Shown one piece after another: positions 34,701-46,700 of a stretch of DNA of 64,000 nt. Source of the DNA: Rachycentron canadum (taxonomy: Eukaryota; Chordata; Actinopteri; Carangiformes; Rachycentridae). How positions within the stretch are numbered: position 1 is the stretch's first letter; each line of letters starts with the position of its first letter. The notes beneath the pieces are model-generated. The model was not told the DNA's origin. It made no database searches and worked only from the letters and a program-made list of their open reading frames with translations. The position numbers and the translations under genes were made by a program. The stretch lies in the NCBI GenBank assembly GCA_038496675.1, contig CM076671.1, positions 7,533,814-7,597,813 on the forward strand. Reading direction: 5' to 3'.

Positions 34701-37700
34701 ATAGAAAAATGAAACAGTCAAATATTTAGTGTCACTGGCCTCGCTGATGATGCCAAGAGCACACAGTCACTCTGCTCCAACAGCAGGAGGAGATGAGGAT
34801 GGATGCAAAGGATCTTTGACCTTGGCAGAATTTATTACACATGTGGCTCTAGAGCAGCATTTAGTTTACAACTAACTTGGTTTTCTGGGTTTGAGATTCT
34901 GATTGAGGTTCGGTTGTTATTTCTTTGTGCGTCCTGATGTGTGTTTATGTGTCTCAGGTGAAGTTCACCAGTGCGGTGAAGCTTTCAGAAGGGGGCGCTG
35001 CAGGCCCGGAGTACGGCAGGGACGAGGAGGAGAATTTCTTCAAGCGGCTCGGTAAATGGAGGTCTGGCAGGAGGAATCCATCCAAGCTTCACCACACAGA
35101 AGAGAAAGATGGTAGACCTCCCCCACCTCAGGGTGCCCCTCGCCCACCCACGCCCCATCCATCCTTTGTCTATTTCTCTCTCTCTTTGTGTCCCAGCCTC
35201 TGTTTGTCCATGTGGTTGCCGTGCCTTGTCTTGCCCCGCAAGTCGTGGTCTGTTGTATTCTGCCAGTTCTTCGTGTACCATTCTCCATCGCCGGAAAGCC
35301 GCCTGCTACACTCCAATAGGCTGGATGTCTTATTTTCAACGCATCAAAATGTCTAAACGCTGTTTTTCAGAATAATTGGCATGATATTTATGCTGCAAAC
35401 AACAAATTAGCTTCTAAAAATTTTCGATAAAACAATCCAGTGATGGGAGATTGTTTGAAGTCCATGGGAAAATATCCATATTTCTCCCTTGATTTATTAG
35501 CTCAGTAAGCGTTTTCCTCATGAGTTTATAGTCTCAGTCTCTAGGTTCGAGTCTTCAATACAACATGATGTTTATTTTTTAAATGATGGTCCCATTTAGA
35601 GGAAAATCGACCATAAAGCTGGGGATGAATTACGGCGTGGCTACCGTGCGATTGAAAGGCTGCACAGAGCAGGTCACATCCACCCACATAGTTCTCCTGG
35701 TTTAAAAAAAAAAACAAGATGGGGAACATCCAAATTACAGGTATGACTAGTAGCTTCTTGTGGCTGCATCATTTCTTAGTCGTCCAAGAGCAAGATTCAA
35801 ATTGCAGGAGTACTCCTTTTGTTAGTATAATCATATGCATTTTACATCAAGTTTCAAATTAATTTCTGTGTTAAACTTCCATGTTTGAACCATTAGTGCC
35901 ATCAATGTAGTGATTTTCCTAAAGTTTTCGATAAACGATGCGATGATGATGAAGATGCCAAGGCCAGACATTCAGATGTGTTGAAAGTCACTTCCTCTTG
36001 GAGTGTGAAATGGCTTGACATGGTTTGTTTTTCTCTCCAATGCCAACTTGTCGTTGTTTGCAGTTCCCTAAATTGATCTTTTTGCCATTATAATGAGAAA
36101 CTCGCTCACTCTGATTTCATTTCTCCGAATTCTCCGGTGACAGTGTGTTGTCTTACCAACTCTACATTCACTTTGCACGTCCTGTTCTCTTCAACAACCC
36201 GCCGCCTTCCTCTTTTCTTCATCCAAAAGCTGGAAACAGAGGAAAGGAGGTGTCAGGGAATAGCTCATATCTATGAAACCATCTTTCTGCTGTGAAGCGT
36301 ATTTCTGTGCTACACCAAGCATGACACTGTCAGTGCTCTCTCGTCTCTTCTGTGGTGATGTCTGGTGGTATTTTCCGATGCCTGATTTTCAGAACTGTGA
36401 TAAAACCAAATGGTCCACATACAGCTTTCTTCTGTATGGCTGCATTTACACTTGTCATTTCAATGTGATGTCTAAGACCCTATTATTAATTATCAAAATG
36501 CATCATCAGTTGTTTTGATGTCATTTTTTGTGTCGTTACACAGTAGAAAAACAATTGAAAGTCCAAGTGTAACCTGGGCCAGTGGCTGTGTGTCCATCTC
36601 TCACTCAGCTTCATCTGTCAGTGGCTCTTCAGTGCTTTTTGTCTTGGATGGTGATGTTGCTTCATGCAATGTCTTAATGTTCACATGGGGAAAAGTGCAA
36701 ACGTGTGCAAACGCCTGGATGTTCCTGTTTTCAAAAAAACTCCCTTCACTTGTTCTGTCACACCCTCCTCTTCTCCTTTCCTCTCCTCTCCTCTCCTCTC
36801 CTCTCCTCTCCTCTCCTCTCCTCTCNNNNNNNNNNNNNNNNNNNNNNNNNNNNNNNNNNNNNNNNNNNNNNNNNNNNNNNNNNNNNNNNNNNNNNNNNNN
36901 NNNNNNNNNNNNNNNNNNNNNNNNNNNNNNNNNNNNNNNNNNNNNNNNNNNNNNNNNNNNNNNNNNNNNNNNNNNNNNNNNNNNNNNNNNNNNNNNNNNN
37001 NNNNNNNNNNNNNNNNNNNNNNNNNNNNNNNNNNNNNNNNNNNNNNNNNNNNNNNNNNNNNNNNNNNNNNNNNNNNNNNNNNNNNNNNNNNNNNNNNNNN
37101 NNNNNNNNNNNNNNNNNNNNNNNNNNNNNNNNNNNNNNNNNNNNNNNNNNNNNNNNNNNNNNNNNNNNNNNNNNNNNNNNNNNNNNNNNNNNNNNNNCTG
37201 GGGGACACATCAGGTTACATGGAGCCCTCTCCTCTCCTCTCCTCTCCTCTCCTCTCCTCTCCTCTCTTCTCCTCTCCTCTTCTCTCTTCTTCTCTTCTTC
37301 AGGTCCCCATGGTTTCCAGGAGCGTCTAGCAGCCAGTCAGGAGGCCATGAAGAACAAGAACGTGGTGAACTTGGGGGCCATTCGTCAGGGTATGAAACGC
37401 TTCCAGTTCCTCCTGAACTGCTGCGAACCAGGAACAATACCCGACGCCTCCATCCTCGCTGCCGCTCTGGACCTGGTGTGTTTTATTTCCAGCGCAGTTC
37501 CCTGTCCACGTTAAAGTTACCACGTCAAAATCTTCACCTTCTTCCTGGTACTTTCAGGAAGCTCCGGTTGTGGCCCGGGCCTCCCTCTTCCTCGAATGTG
37601 CTCGATTCGTCCATCGCTGTAACCGTGGCAACTGGCCTGAGTGGATGAAAGGCCACCATGTTAATATCACCAAGAGAGGCCTGTCGAGGGGTCGATCCCC

Positions 37701-40700
37701 TATTGTGGGCAACAAAAGAAACCAGAAACTCCAGTGGAACGCCGCCAAACATTTCTGCCAGTGGGGAGATGTGAGTTTAAGATTTCAAAGATTATTTAAG
37801 GTGAGACTTGACTGAATCTAAGAGTGTGCGTCTTTGTGTTTAATCCGCTCAGGCCATCGGCACAAGGCTCAGCGAGCTCTGTCACTCCGACAGCGAGAGC
37901 CCCGCCAACATCCTGGGTTACATTTACGACGAGGAGACCAAACGGAGGATGAGGAAAGAAGATGAGGAAGAGGACTACTTAGACGACAGTGAGTCAGAGT
38001 GATGTGCATTTCTCACTCGGAAGACTCAGAAGTCAGATTGCAGTCTTCATTTTTATTAGTAATACAAGCCACATAGACAAAGATTTACTTTTATTTCTCA
38101 AACTGCTGTTTCCCTGGTCAAATGATCTTTTTTGACCATTTATATATATATATAGATATACATATATATCTATATATATATATAATAGAATGTTATTTTC
38201 TAACCATGTTTTTTTGTTTCCTACCTAAAGACACAGTCAATCCTACGAAGTGCGGCTGCCCCTTTGCTCTGAAGATGGCCGCCTGCCAGCTCCTGTTGGA
38301 AATCACCACTTTCCTGCGGGAGACATTTCCCTGCTTACCACGGCCGCGCACTGAGCCACTTGTGGTCAGTACTGAAAGATATATGCATTTACTGTGTGTA
38401 TTTTATCTTTCCACTTTTCGGCTATTTGCAATAATGAAAGAGTCAAGCATAGAAATTTCGAGATTCTCTAAAGGACGTGAAATGAACTTGAATCAAAAAT
38501 ATGCAGCACCGATGATGCTCTCATGCTTTCTGCAGGATCTGGACAGCTGCCGCCTGCGTTTAGACCCGGAGCTTGGCCGCCACCGCTACGAGAGGAAGAT
38601 CAGCTTCGCAGGCATCCTCGATGATGAGGATGGACACGATTCGCTCAACAGCAGCAGCCACACGCTGAAGTCTGACACCACGTGCGACGACAAGAAGACA
38701 CAGGAAACTCAAGGTTGAGACCTGATGTCAAAACACTCGATGGCGGCCGTTTTGCTTATTACTCACTGATCTCCCTCCACTTCCATCCTCCCTAGCGCCC
38801 ATCCGTAAGATTCGCATCGGAGGGTCCCGGCTGCTTCAGATCAAAGGGGCCCGCAGTTTTCGCGTGAAGAAGGGTGGCTCCCTGTCATCCATACGCCGGG
38901 CAGGGAGCCTCAAGAGCACCAAGCTGTCTCGGCAGGACTCCGAGTCTGAGAACGAAGAGGGCCTGTTGTCACAAACACACAGCAGGGACACCGTCACTGA
39001 CATCGGTAAGTCGTGGATGATGCTGAAACGATGCTGCTGAAATATTTAGTATGTCCCATGGTTCATTAAAAGAAGGTAGAGTTAACTGCAACGTGCTTTC
39101 TCTTCTTTCATAATAAATAGAAAGTGCTAAAGATGGAGAAAGCCGGAGGTTAATGAACAGCGTTTTACAGGGTTATGAGGCCTGGAGATAAAGAACTAAA
39201 TGGGCTTGGACCCAACTACATCTCCCATCTACTTGTACCTTACGATGCATCCAGACCCCCCCAGGTCATCTGGGACAGGTTCACTCTGTGTTCCCAGAAT
39301 CAGAACCAAGCTTCTTTTTCACACCTGCGATCTGCTGAAACTGTCAGCTCACTCATCACAGCTTAAAACGTCACTATTTGCTGCTTTTAAAATCTTTTTG
39401 TCCTTTTATCACTGCAGCACATCTTTTAAAAAGGTGTCTTCTACCTTCCAACTACCTTCTACCTTAATATGACTTATTACAGATATACAGATGTTTTTGC
39501 TTTTAAATTCCATTTTAATATTTTTAATGTATTTCAATTTCTCTGCCTTGTGTCTGAATGCTGCTATATAAATAAACTTGCTTCCCTTCTTGTTCTTCTT
39601 TCTTTTTACAGGTAGTCCCTTCAGCACCAGTGAACCCAGCATAGAGCCTGAGGGTCCAAGCTCAGGGGGGGCAGAGGACAACTACAACCGCAACATGTCC
39701 TGGCTCCATGTATGTATATCAGTAGGTGTGGATCGTGTGCCTGTGTGTTCATTCTTACGGACTCTCCTCCCCCTCTCTTCTGTCTCAGATCATGATCCTG
39801 CTGTGCAACCAGCAGAGTTTCATCTGTACCCACATAGACTTCTGCCACCCACACTGCTACCAGCACCACAGCCGCTCCTGCGCCCGCCTGGTCCGCGCCA
39901 TCAAGCTTGTGTACGGAGAGACGGTGGACAGCCTGAGGGAAGACAGCGCCTCCTCTGGTAACATCGGGGCGCGAGCAAAGAAAAGCAAAGAGGTTCATTT
40001 CACAAGTTCTGCTTTTTTTTTTTAGGACAAATGAATGAATAATAGAATAGGTTAGTTTTTATTTATAAAAGTCTCTGTTGCCTTTAGTGCTCTGACAAGT
40101 CTTGTCTGAGGACCCCGTCCATGAAGAGAAGACCCACTGACTCCAACACAGAGGGGAAGAAAGATACAGGCATGCTCAAGTACATCCGCAACCAGGTAAG
40201 CTACAAGAAAGGCTCTGTTTCAGGGTTATTTTATCCCTGACCATCACAGAAAAGTGGACGTAGACACAAACCAATGGGTGGGCTGACATGCACTTACCAT
40301 GTGTTCCACTGTAACAAACAGAAGAAGAAAACATGGTGTATATTTGAGTTTAAAGTTATAGATTTCTTTCTATTTTGTGGTTATTGTGTCATATTATTGC
40401 ACCATCAGCACCTACAAACATGCTTGACAGTATTTGCAATAGGGTAGTGTTTGCTAATAATACAAAAAGCTGTGTTTGTAATAGAAAACACAGCTAAAAT
40501 ATTCAGTCTCTTCCAGTGGCAGGCAATAAGGTGCTGTGTTTTTGCAGAGTATAATGCTGATGCTAACTACACAGTCGTATTTCTTATTTCACTGCAATTG
40601 CTGCTGCAGAGCCGTTGAATGCATCAGGTTCTTCTTCTTTCTCTTTATACTAAGGACTTTTAGTGGAACTTGAATGTGTTTGCAGCTCCAGATGCACATT

Positions 40701-43700
40701 AAAGAAGTGCTGTTTTGCTTTACCTTTGAGCCTGTGGTGCGTTTGGATCTTAACCGTATGATGTATCACGGTTGGTCAAGGAATTAAAAGATCACAATGA
40801 GATTTTCTTTATTTTTGATTCCCTTTTCTTTCAGGTGATGAGCTTGTCACCGGCTCCGCTTTCTCTGCTGATCAAAGCGGCTCCCATCCTGACCGACGAC
40901 ATGTATGGAGACATCCAGCCTGCAGCCTGGGAGCTCTTGCTCAGTGTGGACGAGCATATGGCGGCAGCTGCCGGTGAGTCGGCGATCTGTGGGTTGTCGA
41001 GCCCATCAGAGGTTGTAAATGTTCAGAATTTTAAATGGTAAAAAAACACACAACCTCTATTGTCTCAATTTCTAAATGTCTCTTTTCTTCCTCCCTCTGT
41101 ATCACCATTTGCCCTCAACCACATTTAACCTTCCTCTTTCCTGTCCCTTCCATCTCTGCCTTATTTCCATCCTCTCCTCCCCCCCCCTCTGAATCCCCTC
41201 CAGCTGCCATGTTCCTCCTGTGCGCCGTAAAGGTCCCTGACGCAGTGACCGAAATGATGATGGCGGAGTTCCAGCACCAGGAGGCCTGCCAGCGCATCAA
41301 CTCCATCCTGAAGTTTTACACACTGTGGCGTTTCCGCTACCAGGTGTGGCCTCGCATGGAGGAGGGAGCCCAGCAGATCTTTAAGGTTCTGAGTTTCTAT
41401 TTATCCTATTTATTCCACACCTTCATTCCCATTTCATCTAGGACATATAATCTCAAGGCTGTTTTGACCCATGTTCTACTACATTTGTCTTTTGTTTCAG
41501 ATCCCTCCACCCAGCATCAACTTCACTCTGCCATCTCCTATACTGGGCATGCCCTGTGTCCCCATATTCGACCCCCCCTGGGTGCCCCAGAACACTGGCA
41601 GCGTCCAGGACCCAATCAATGAAGACCAATCAGTAAGTAATAAGTAATATGTTTTTATACTGAATGCATATATTTATATTTATTATGACTTTTGAATCAG
41701 CTTGGACTTCAAGGTGTAGTTAATGTACATAACATGTGAATCATACTGACGTGCAAATGCACATCTGTATGTGACAAAAAACCTGACCTGGGTTGGGTGG
41801 TCAGGTTACTTTAAATTTAATGTAAATTCAATGCTGTGCACTGCAAAATTAAAGGGATTGTTCACCCCCCCCCCCCCCCCAAAAAAAAAACACTTTTATT
41901 TTGCTTTGTTAGTTTATTGGTTATTTTTAGCCACCTGAGGCGTGGGATCACAGTGTTTGGTCCAGATTGAAATATCTCACCAATAAATGATTGGCATAGA
42001 ATTTTGTACAAATAATTCATTTTCCAGAGGATGTGTCCTCTGACTTTTGCACTTGAATTGCTGTGACATTTGGTGCAGACGCCCACGACTCCCTCAGGAT
42101 CAACTGTAAAAAACAGACATGCATATTCACAGTGAGCATGTTCAGCATCATACTAACATTAGCATTTAGCTCAAAGCACAACTTGTTTAAATGTAATATA
42201 ATAAATTCAGTGTGCGTCACTAATTAGAAGGAAATATCAGATTAGAATAGCATAGATTAAAACAATGTTAAATATCTTTTTTTTTTTTAATTTGGGTGAA
42301 CCAACCCTTTAAATCCAGTTCAATCACAGCCCCTTAATATACCCGAATCAGATGCAATACACTTTAGATTGCTTTAAAATACATTTGTTATTGTTATGCA
42401 AGTGTAATGTGGACACATGCACCAAGAAATCTGCTAATTTAAGAAAATACATGCCACACTTTTAAAGGTTAGAGTGGACTTTTAAAGTAGACAAACAGAT
42501 TTCTTGGTGTTTCCTTTTACTTTCTTATCGTTTTTGTTAAAAAAGCATGATTATCAAAATATGTTTTATAGATTTTGATGACGACCTGCGAGCACATGTT
42601 ATATAATTTATCTATCGACTGTCTTTGTTTTTAGTACTCCACATTAATTCAGTCAGTCCATACCATAGTAAGTTGGTATTTCTGCCCGGATGTTTGTGCT
42701 GATGCATCTTGTTACCTCAGATCATTAAAGACAGGAGGGACATTGAGTTCTCCATTGAGTGTTTTTAGGCCATTGGGAGCTGTAGGTTTTCATCATGGAT
42801 CAGAAGCTGGGGGGAGATTCATGGGTCATTTCAGATATCTGCATCTTGACCAGTAATACACACCAAACTCACAGTATTCAAATAAAAAAAAATAACAGCA
42901 TGCATCGGACACTCAGACATTTTGTGTGTATTGTGCTGTTGATGCATGGTCATTAGATGAGAATGACTTTGCTGTGTTTTTCATACCATGTGTTGAGCTT
43001 ATTTGGATATGTGTGTATATGAGCACTCGTGGGAATGGTGTGAGGCATTTACTGTACACAATATACAGTAAATTCTCCAAATTCCAGTCTGAATGCATTT
43101 ATTTGTGTCACAATTTGTCACGATTGAAATCTTTCCTATTCAATTCTTCAACAGTGTTCTTCATGAAGCTCGGGATGGCATTAGGAGAGTTACTGTATTA
43201 ATGTGTTGTCCGGTCATTTTACATTTCAAAATGCTCCTCAGATGTAACCGTAAGCCTAGAATAGCTGTGCACACACTTTCCTGAAAGATTTACCCTGTCA
43301 GTTTGGTTTTAATTTGTGCATTCCCTCATTCTGAACCTTCTATATGTCTGCACCCGCTGCTCTACCTCGGTGCTGTTTGACCCAACGCCACCCTCCATGC
43401 CAACCCCCTTTCAGAAATCTTTCTCAGCTCGGGCTGTGTCGCGCTCCCACCAGCGAGCCGAGCACATCCTAAAGAACCTGCAGCAGGAGGAAGAGAAGCG
43501 GCGTCTGGGCCGCGAGGCCAGCATCATCACAGCCATCCCCGTGGCTCAGGAGGCCTGCTACGAGCCCACCTGCAGCCCACCTCCTGAGCAGGAGGAAGAA
43601 GGTGGGGCTACCAGGCACACGAGCACATATTGTTCAGGAAGTGCTGTCGCCTGCTGGAAGTTTAGTGGGAACTGGCAAACTGCAGCTCCGTACCCTGACA

Positions 43701-46700
43701 GTATGTTCTTTTTCCTGTATCTTCACTGGTCACGTTGGACGTTGATCCCGCCAGCAGAAGAAGTGGTGAACCTGGCATCACGCCGTCTGTCTGTCAGCCC
43801 ATCCTGCGCCTCCAGTAACTCCCACAGGAACTATTCTTTCCGCCGGGGCTCCGTGTGGTCCGTCCGCTCACTGGCCAGCGCTGAAGGTTTGAATCCTTTC
43901 TCATAAAACTTTCAACAGGCAAATAAAGCTAGTGTTTATCATCCTTAAAAACCACTGAGAATTGTTCATTTAACGTTTTTTTTTGCTAGATGAAGAGAAC
44001 ACAACTGAACACACTCCTACTCACCACATGCTGCAGCCACCCCAAGCTGTTTTCCCAGCATGCATCTGTGCTGCCGTCCTACCAATAGTGCACCTCATGG
44101 AGGATGGGGAGGTTCGAGACGATGGCGTGGCAGGTAGGTTTAGATTTAAAGTGGGAATAAGAGGTGAATTGCACACAATCAAATATTTTATCAGCTACAT
44201 TATTCAGATACATTATTATATAACAGAGTGAAGATAATAGATTTTTTCTACATTATTGAAAAAAAAATGCACTGAAAATAATTTCTTCTGTGTTTCTCCA
44301 GTGAGTGCTGTGGCCCAGCAAATCCTCTGGAACTGCCTGATCGAAGATCCAGCCCTGGTTCTTCGTCATTTCCTGGAAAAGCTCACTGTCAGTAACAGAC
44401 AGGTAAGAAAATGTCTGAATCTCAGGTCAGTGAAGGAACATATTTGGTGTTTAGACCCAAACAGGAAGGGAATCGATCCATAGGTATTGAAGCTTTTCAG
44501 CGCTGGAGGATGAGTGGACCATCTGTGAGCTCAGGGTGGATGATGCAAAATGTGGCATCACTTGAATTCCTTGTGTTTTTAGGACGAGCTGATGTACATG
44601 CTGAGGAAGCTCCTGCTCAACATCGGAGATCTGCCGGCCCAGACTTCTCACATCCTCTTCAACTACCTGGTAAAGCAACAGAAATCACTCATGTTATTTA
44701 TCTTAAGACTGTGTCAAACTTTCATCAGCTCTCTCAATCAAACCATCTTCCTCCTAGGTGGGACTGATCATGTACTTTGTGCGGACCCCCTGTGAGTGGG
44801 GTATGGACGCCATCTCGGCCACACTGACCTTCCTGTGGGAGGTGGTCGGCTATGTGGAGGGGCTCTTCTTCAAGGACCTGAAGCAGACCATGAAGAAGGA
44901 GCAGTGTGAGGTCAAACTGCTCGTCACTGCATCCATGCCAGGTCAAGTTACTGAAACTGCCTGAAAACAATAATGAAGCCTCGATTGCAATGAATAATTT
45001 AATCACGCCATCATTGTTGGCAACAATTTTTTGAAGGTGAAAGGCAACTCTTTCCTCAAACGTGATTAGTTTTGGTTGTTGCAACTCATTGGAGACTTGG
45101 TCCAGATATGATGATGCTAATTTTCAACTAAAACAGGATTTGGTGTCAAACATATTAAAGGGTTTTCTTGTGTTTTGTTAACGCAGGAACCAAAACACTG
45201 GTGGTGCACGGGCAGAACGAATGTGACATCCCAACACAGCTGCCAGTCCATGAAGACACTCAGTTTGAAGCATTGCTGAAGGTAGGGATGCTGAACAGGA
45301 CTTAGACTTACTGTTTAAGTACAAATAAATTATGTAGGGTGAGAGTGCACTAAATGCCAAAAATCCTCATGCAAGTCAACTAATGAGGGAAGTTGACTAT
45401 GTTCCCTTTCTCCAACCAGGAGTGTCTTGAATTTTTCAACATCCCTGAGGCCAGATCAGCGCATTACTTCCTCATGGATAAACGCTGGAACCTCATCCAT
45501 TATTCCAAGGTAGAAACAATCAAGTTGGCTTGATTTTATTTATTTCTTGAGAAAAACACCAACTGCATCACAGTTTGTTGCGTAGCTGCAGACTGGTCAA
45601 CAATCAGAGCAATGGATGTCATGTCTGATCAGCGTAAATTAGGGTTTTACTGTAGAATTTGATTTAATGTTGCTATCTACCTCCTGCAGACATATGTAAG
45701 AGACATCTACCCGTTCCGGAGGTCAGTCTCTCCACAGCTCAACCTGGTCCACATGCTGCCTGAGAAAGGACAAGAGCTGATCCAGAAACAGGTTTGGAAG
45801 ATTTTTAATTTGATTTGAAGTCCCCATCCAATTTCGGCTGTGGAGAAATAGAAAGTTCATTCTGTTTCCTTTTTTAGGTGTTTTCCCGTAAACTAGAGGA
45901 GGTCGGTCGGGTCCTCTTCCTCATCTCCCTCACTCAACACATGCCGGCCGTGCACAAACAATCCCACGTCTCCCTGCTGCAGGAAGACCTCCTCCGTCTG
46001 CCCTCCTTCCCACGGACTGCCATCGATGCAGAGTTCTCCTTGTTCAATGACCCACAAGGTGAGAGAGTCTCCAACTCTATCATCAGACACACATATATAT
46101 CCAGTAAACTTTGTCGTTTCAATGAAGTCAATTTTTTTTTTATTTTTTTTTTTTATTCCGGTCTCTCAGGTAAGGAGCTGTTTGGTTTGGACACCCTCCA
46201 CAAGGTGCTGTGGATCAAGCTGCTGGAGGAAATGTTCCTGGGTATGCCCAGCGAGTACCCGTGGGGCGACGAGATGATGCTGTTCCTCAACGTCTTCAAC
46301 GGGGCTTTGCTGCTGCACCCGGAGGACAGCGCCCTTCTCAGGCAGTACACGGCAACTGCCATCAACACCGCCGTACACTTCAACCATCTCTTCTCCCTGA
46401 GCGGCTACCAGTGGATCCTGCCAACCATGCTGCAGGTAGACAAACATGTGTCCTACAACTACTAGCTACAACACTGACATTGATGCCTATTTTTGTGCAT
46501 TCATGGTGGTTTTGGGATCATTACATACAGTACTGAGACTTAATCTGACTGTGGCCCCCTGAGATGATATTTCCTTCTCTTTATTTTTTATTTCCCACCT
46601 TGTTTTGCACAGTTTGCACAGCAGACATTTAGCTCGACAGGTTAAGCCTCTCTGCACCTCAATCTGTGCAAGACACTGGGTGCAATTGCAAAAGAAATTA

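Noticed and set aside
36515..37648. 377-residue open frame across the second gap
   Set aside because: It reads the N run and the CCTCT repeat; only the piece overlapping exon 22 belongs to unc80.
39175..39472. Possible extra unc80 exon in intron 27
   Set aside because: No similarity to UNC80 and no matching acceptor/donor pair of the needed phase.
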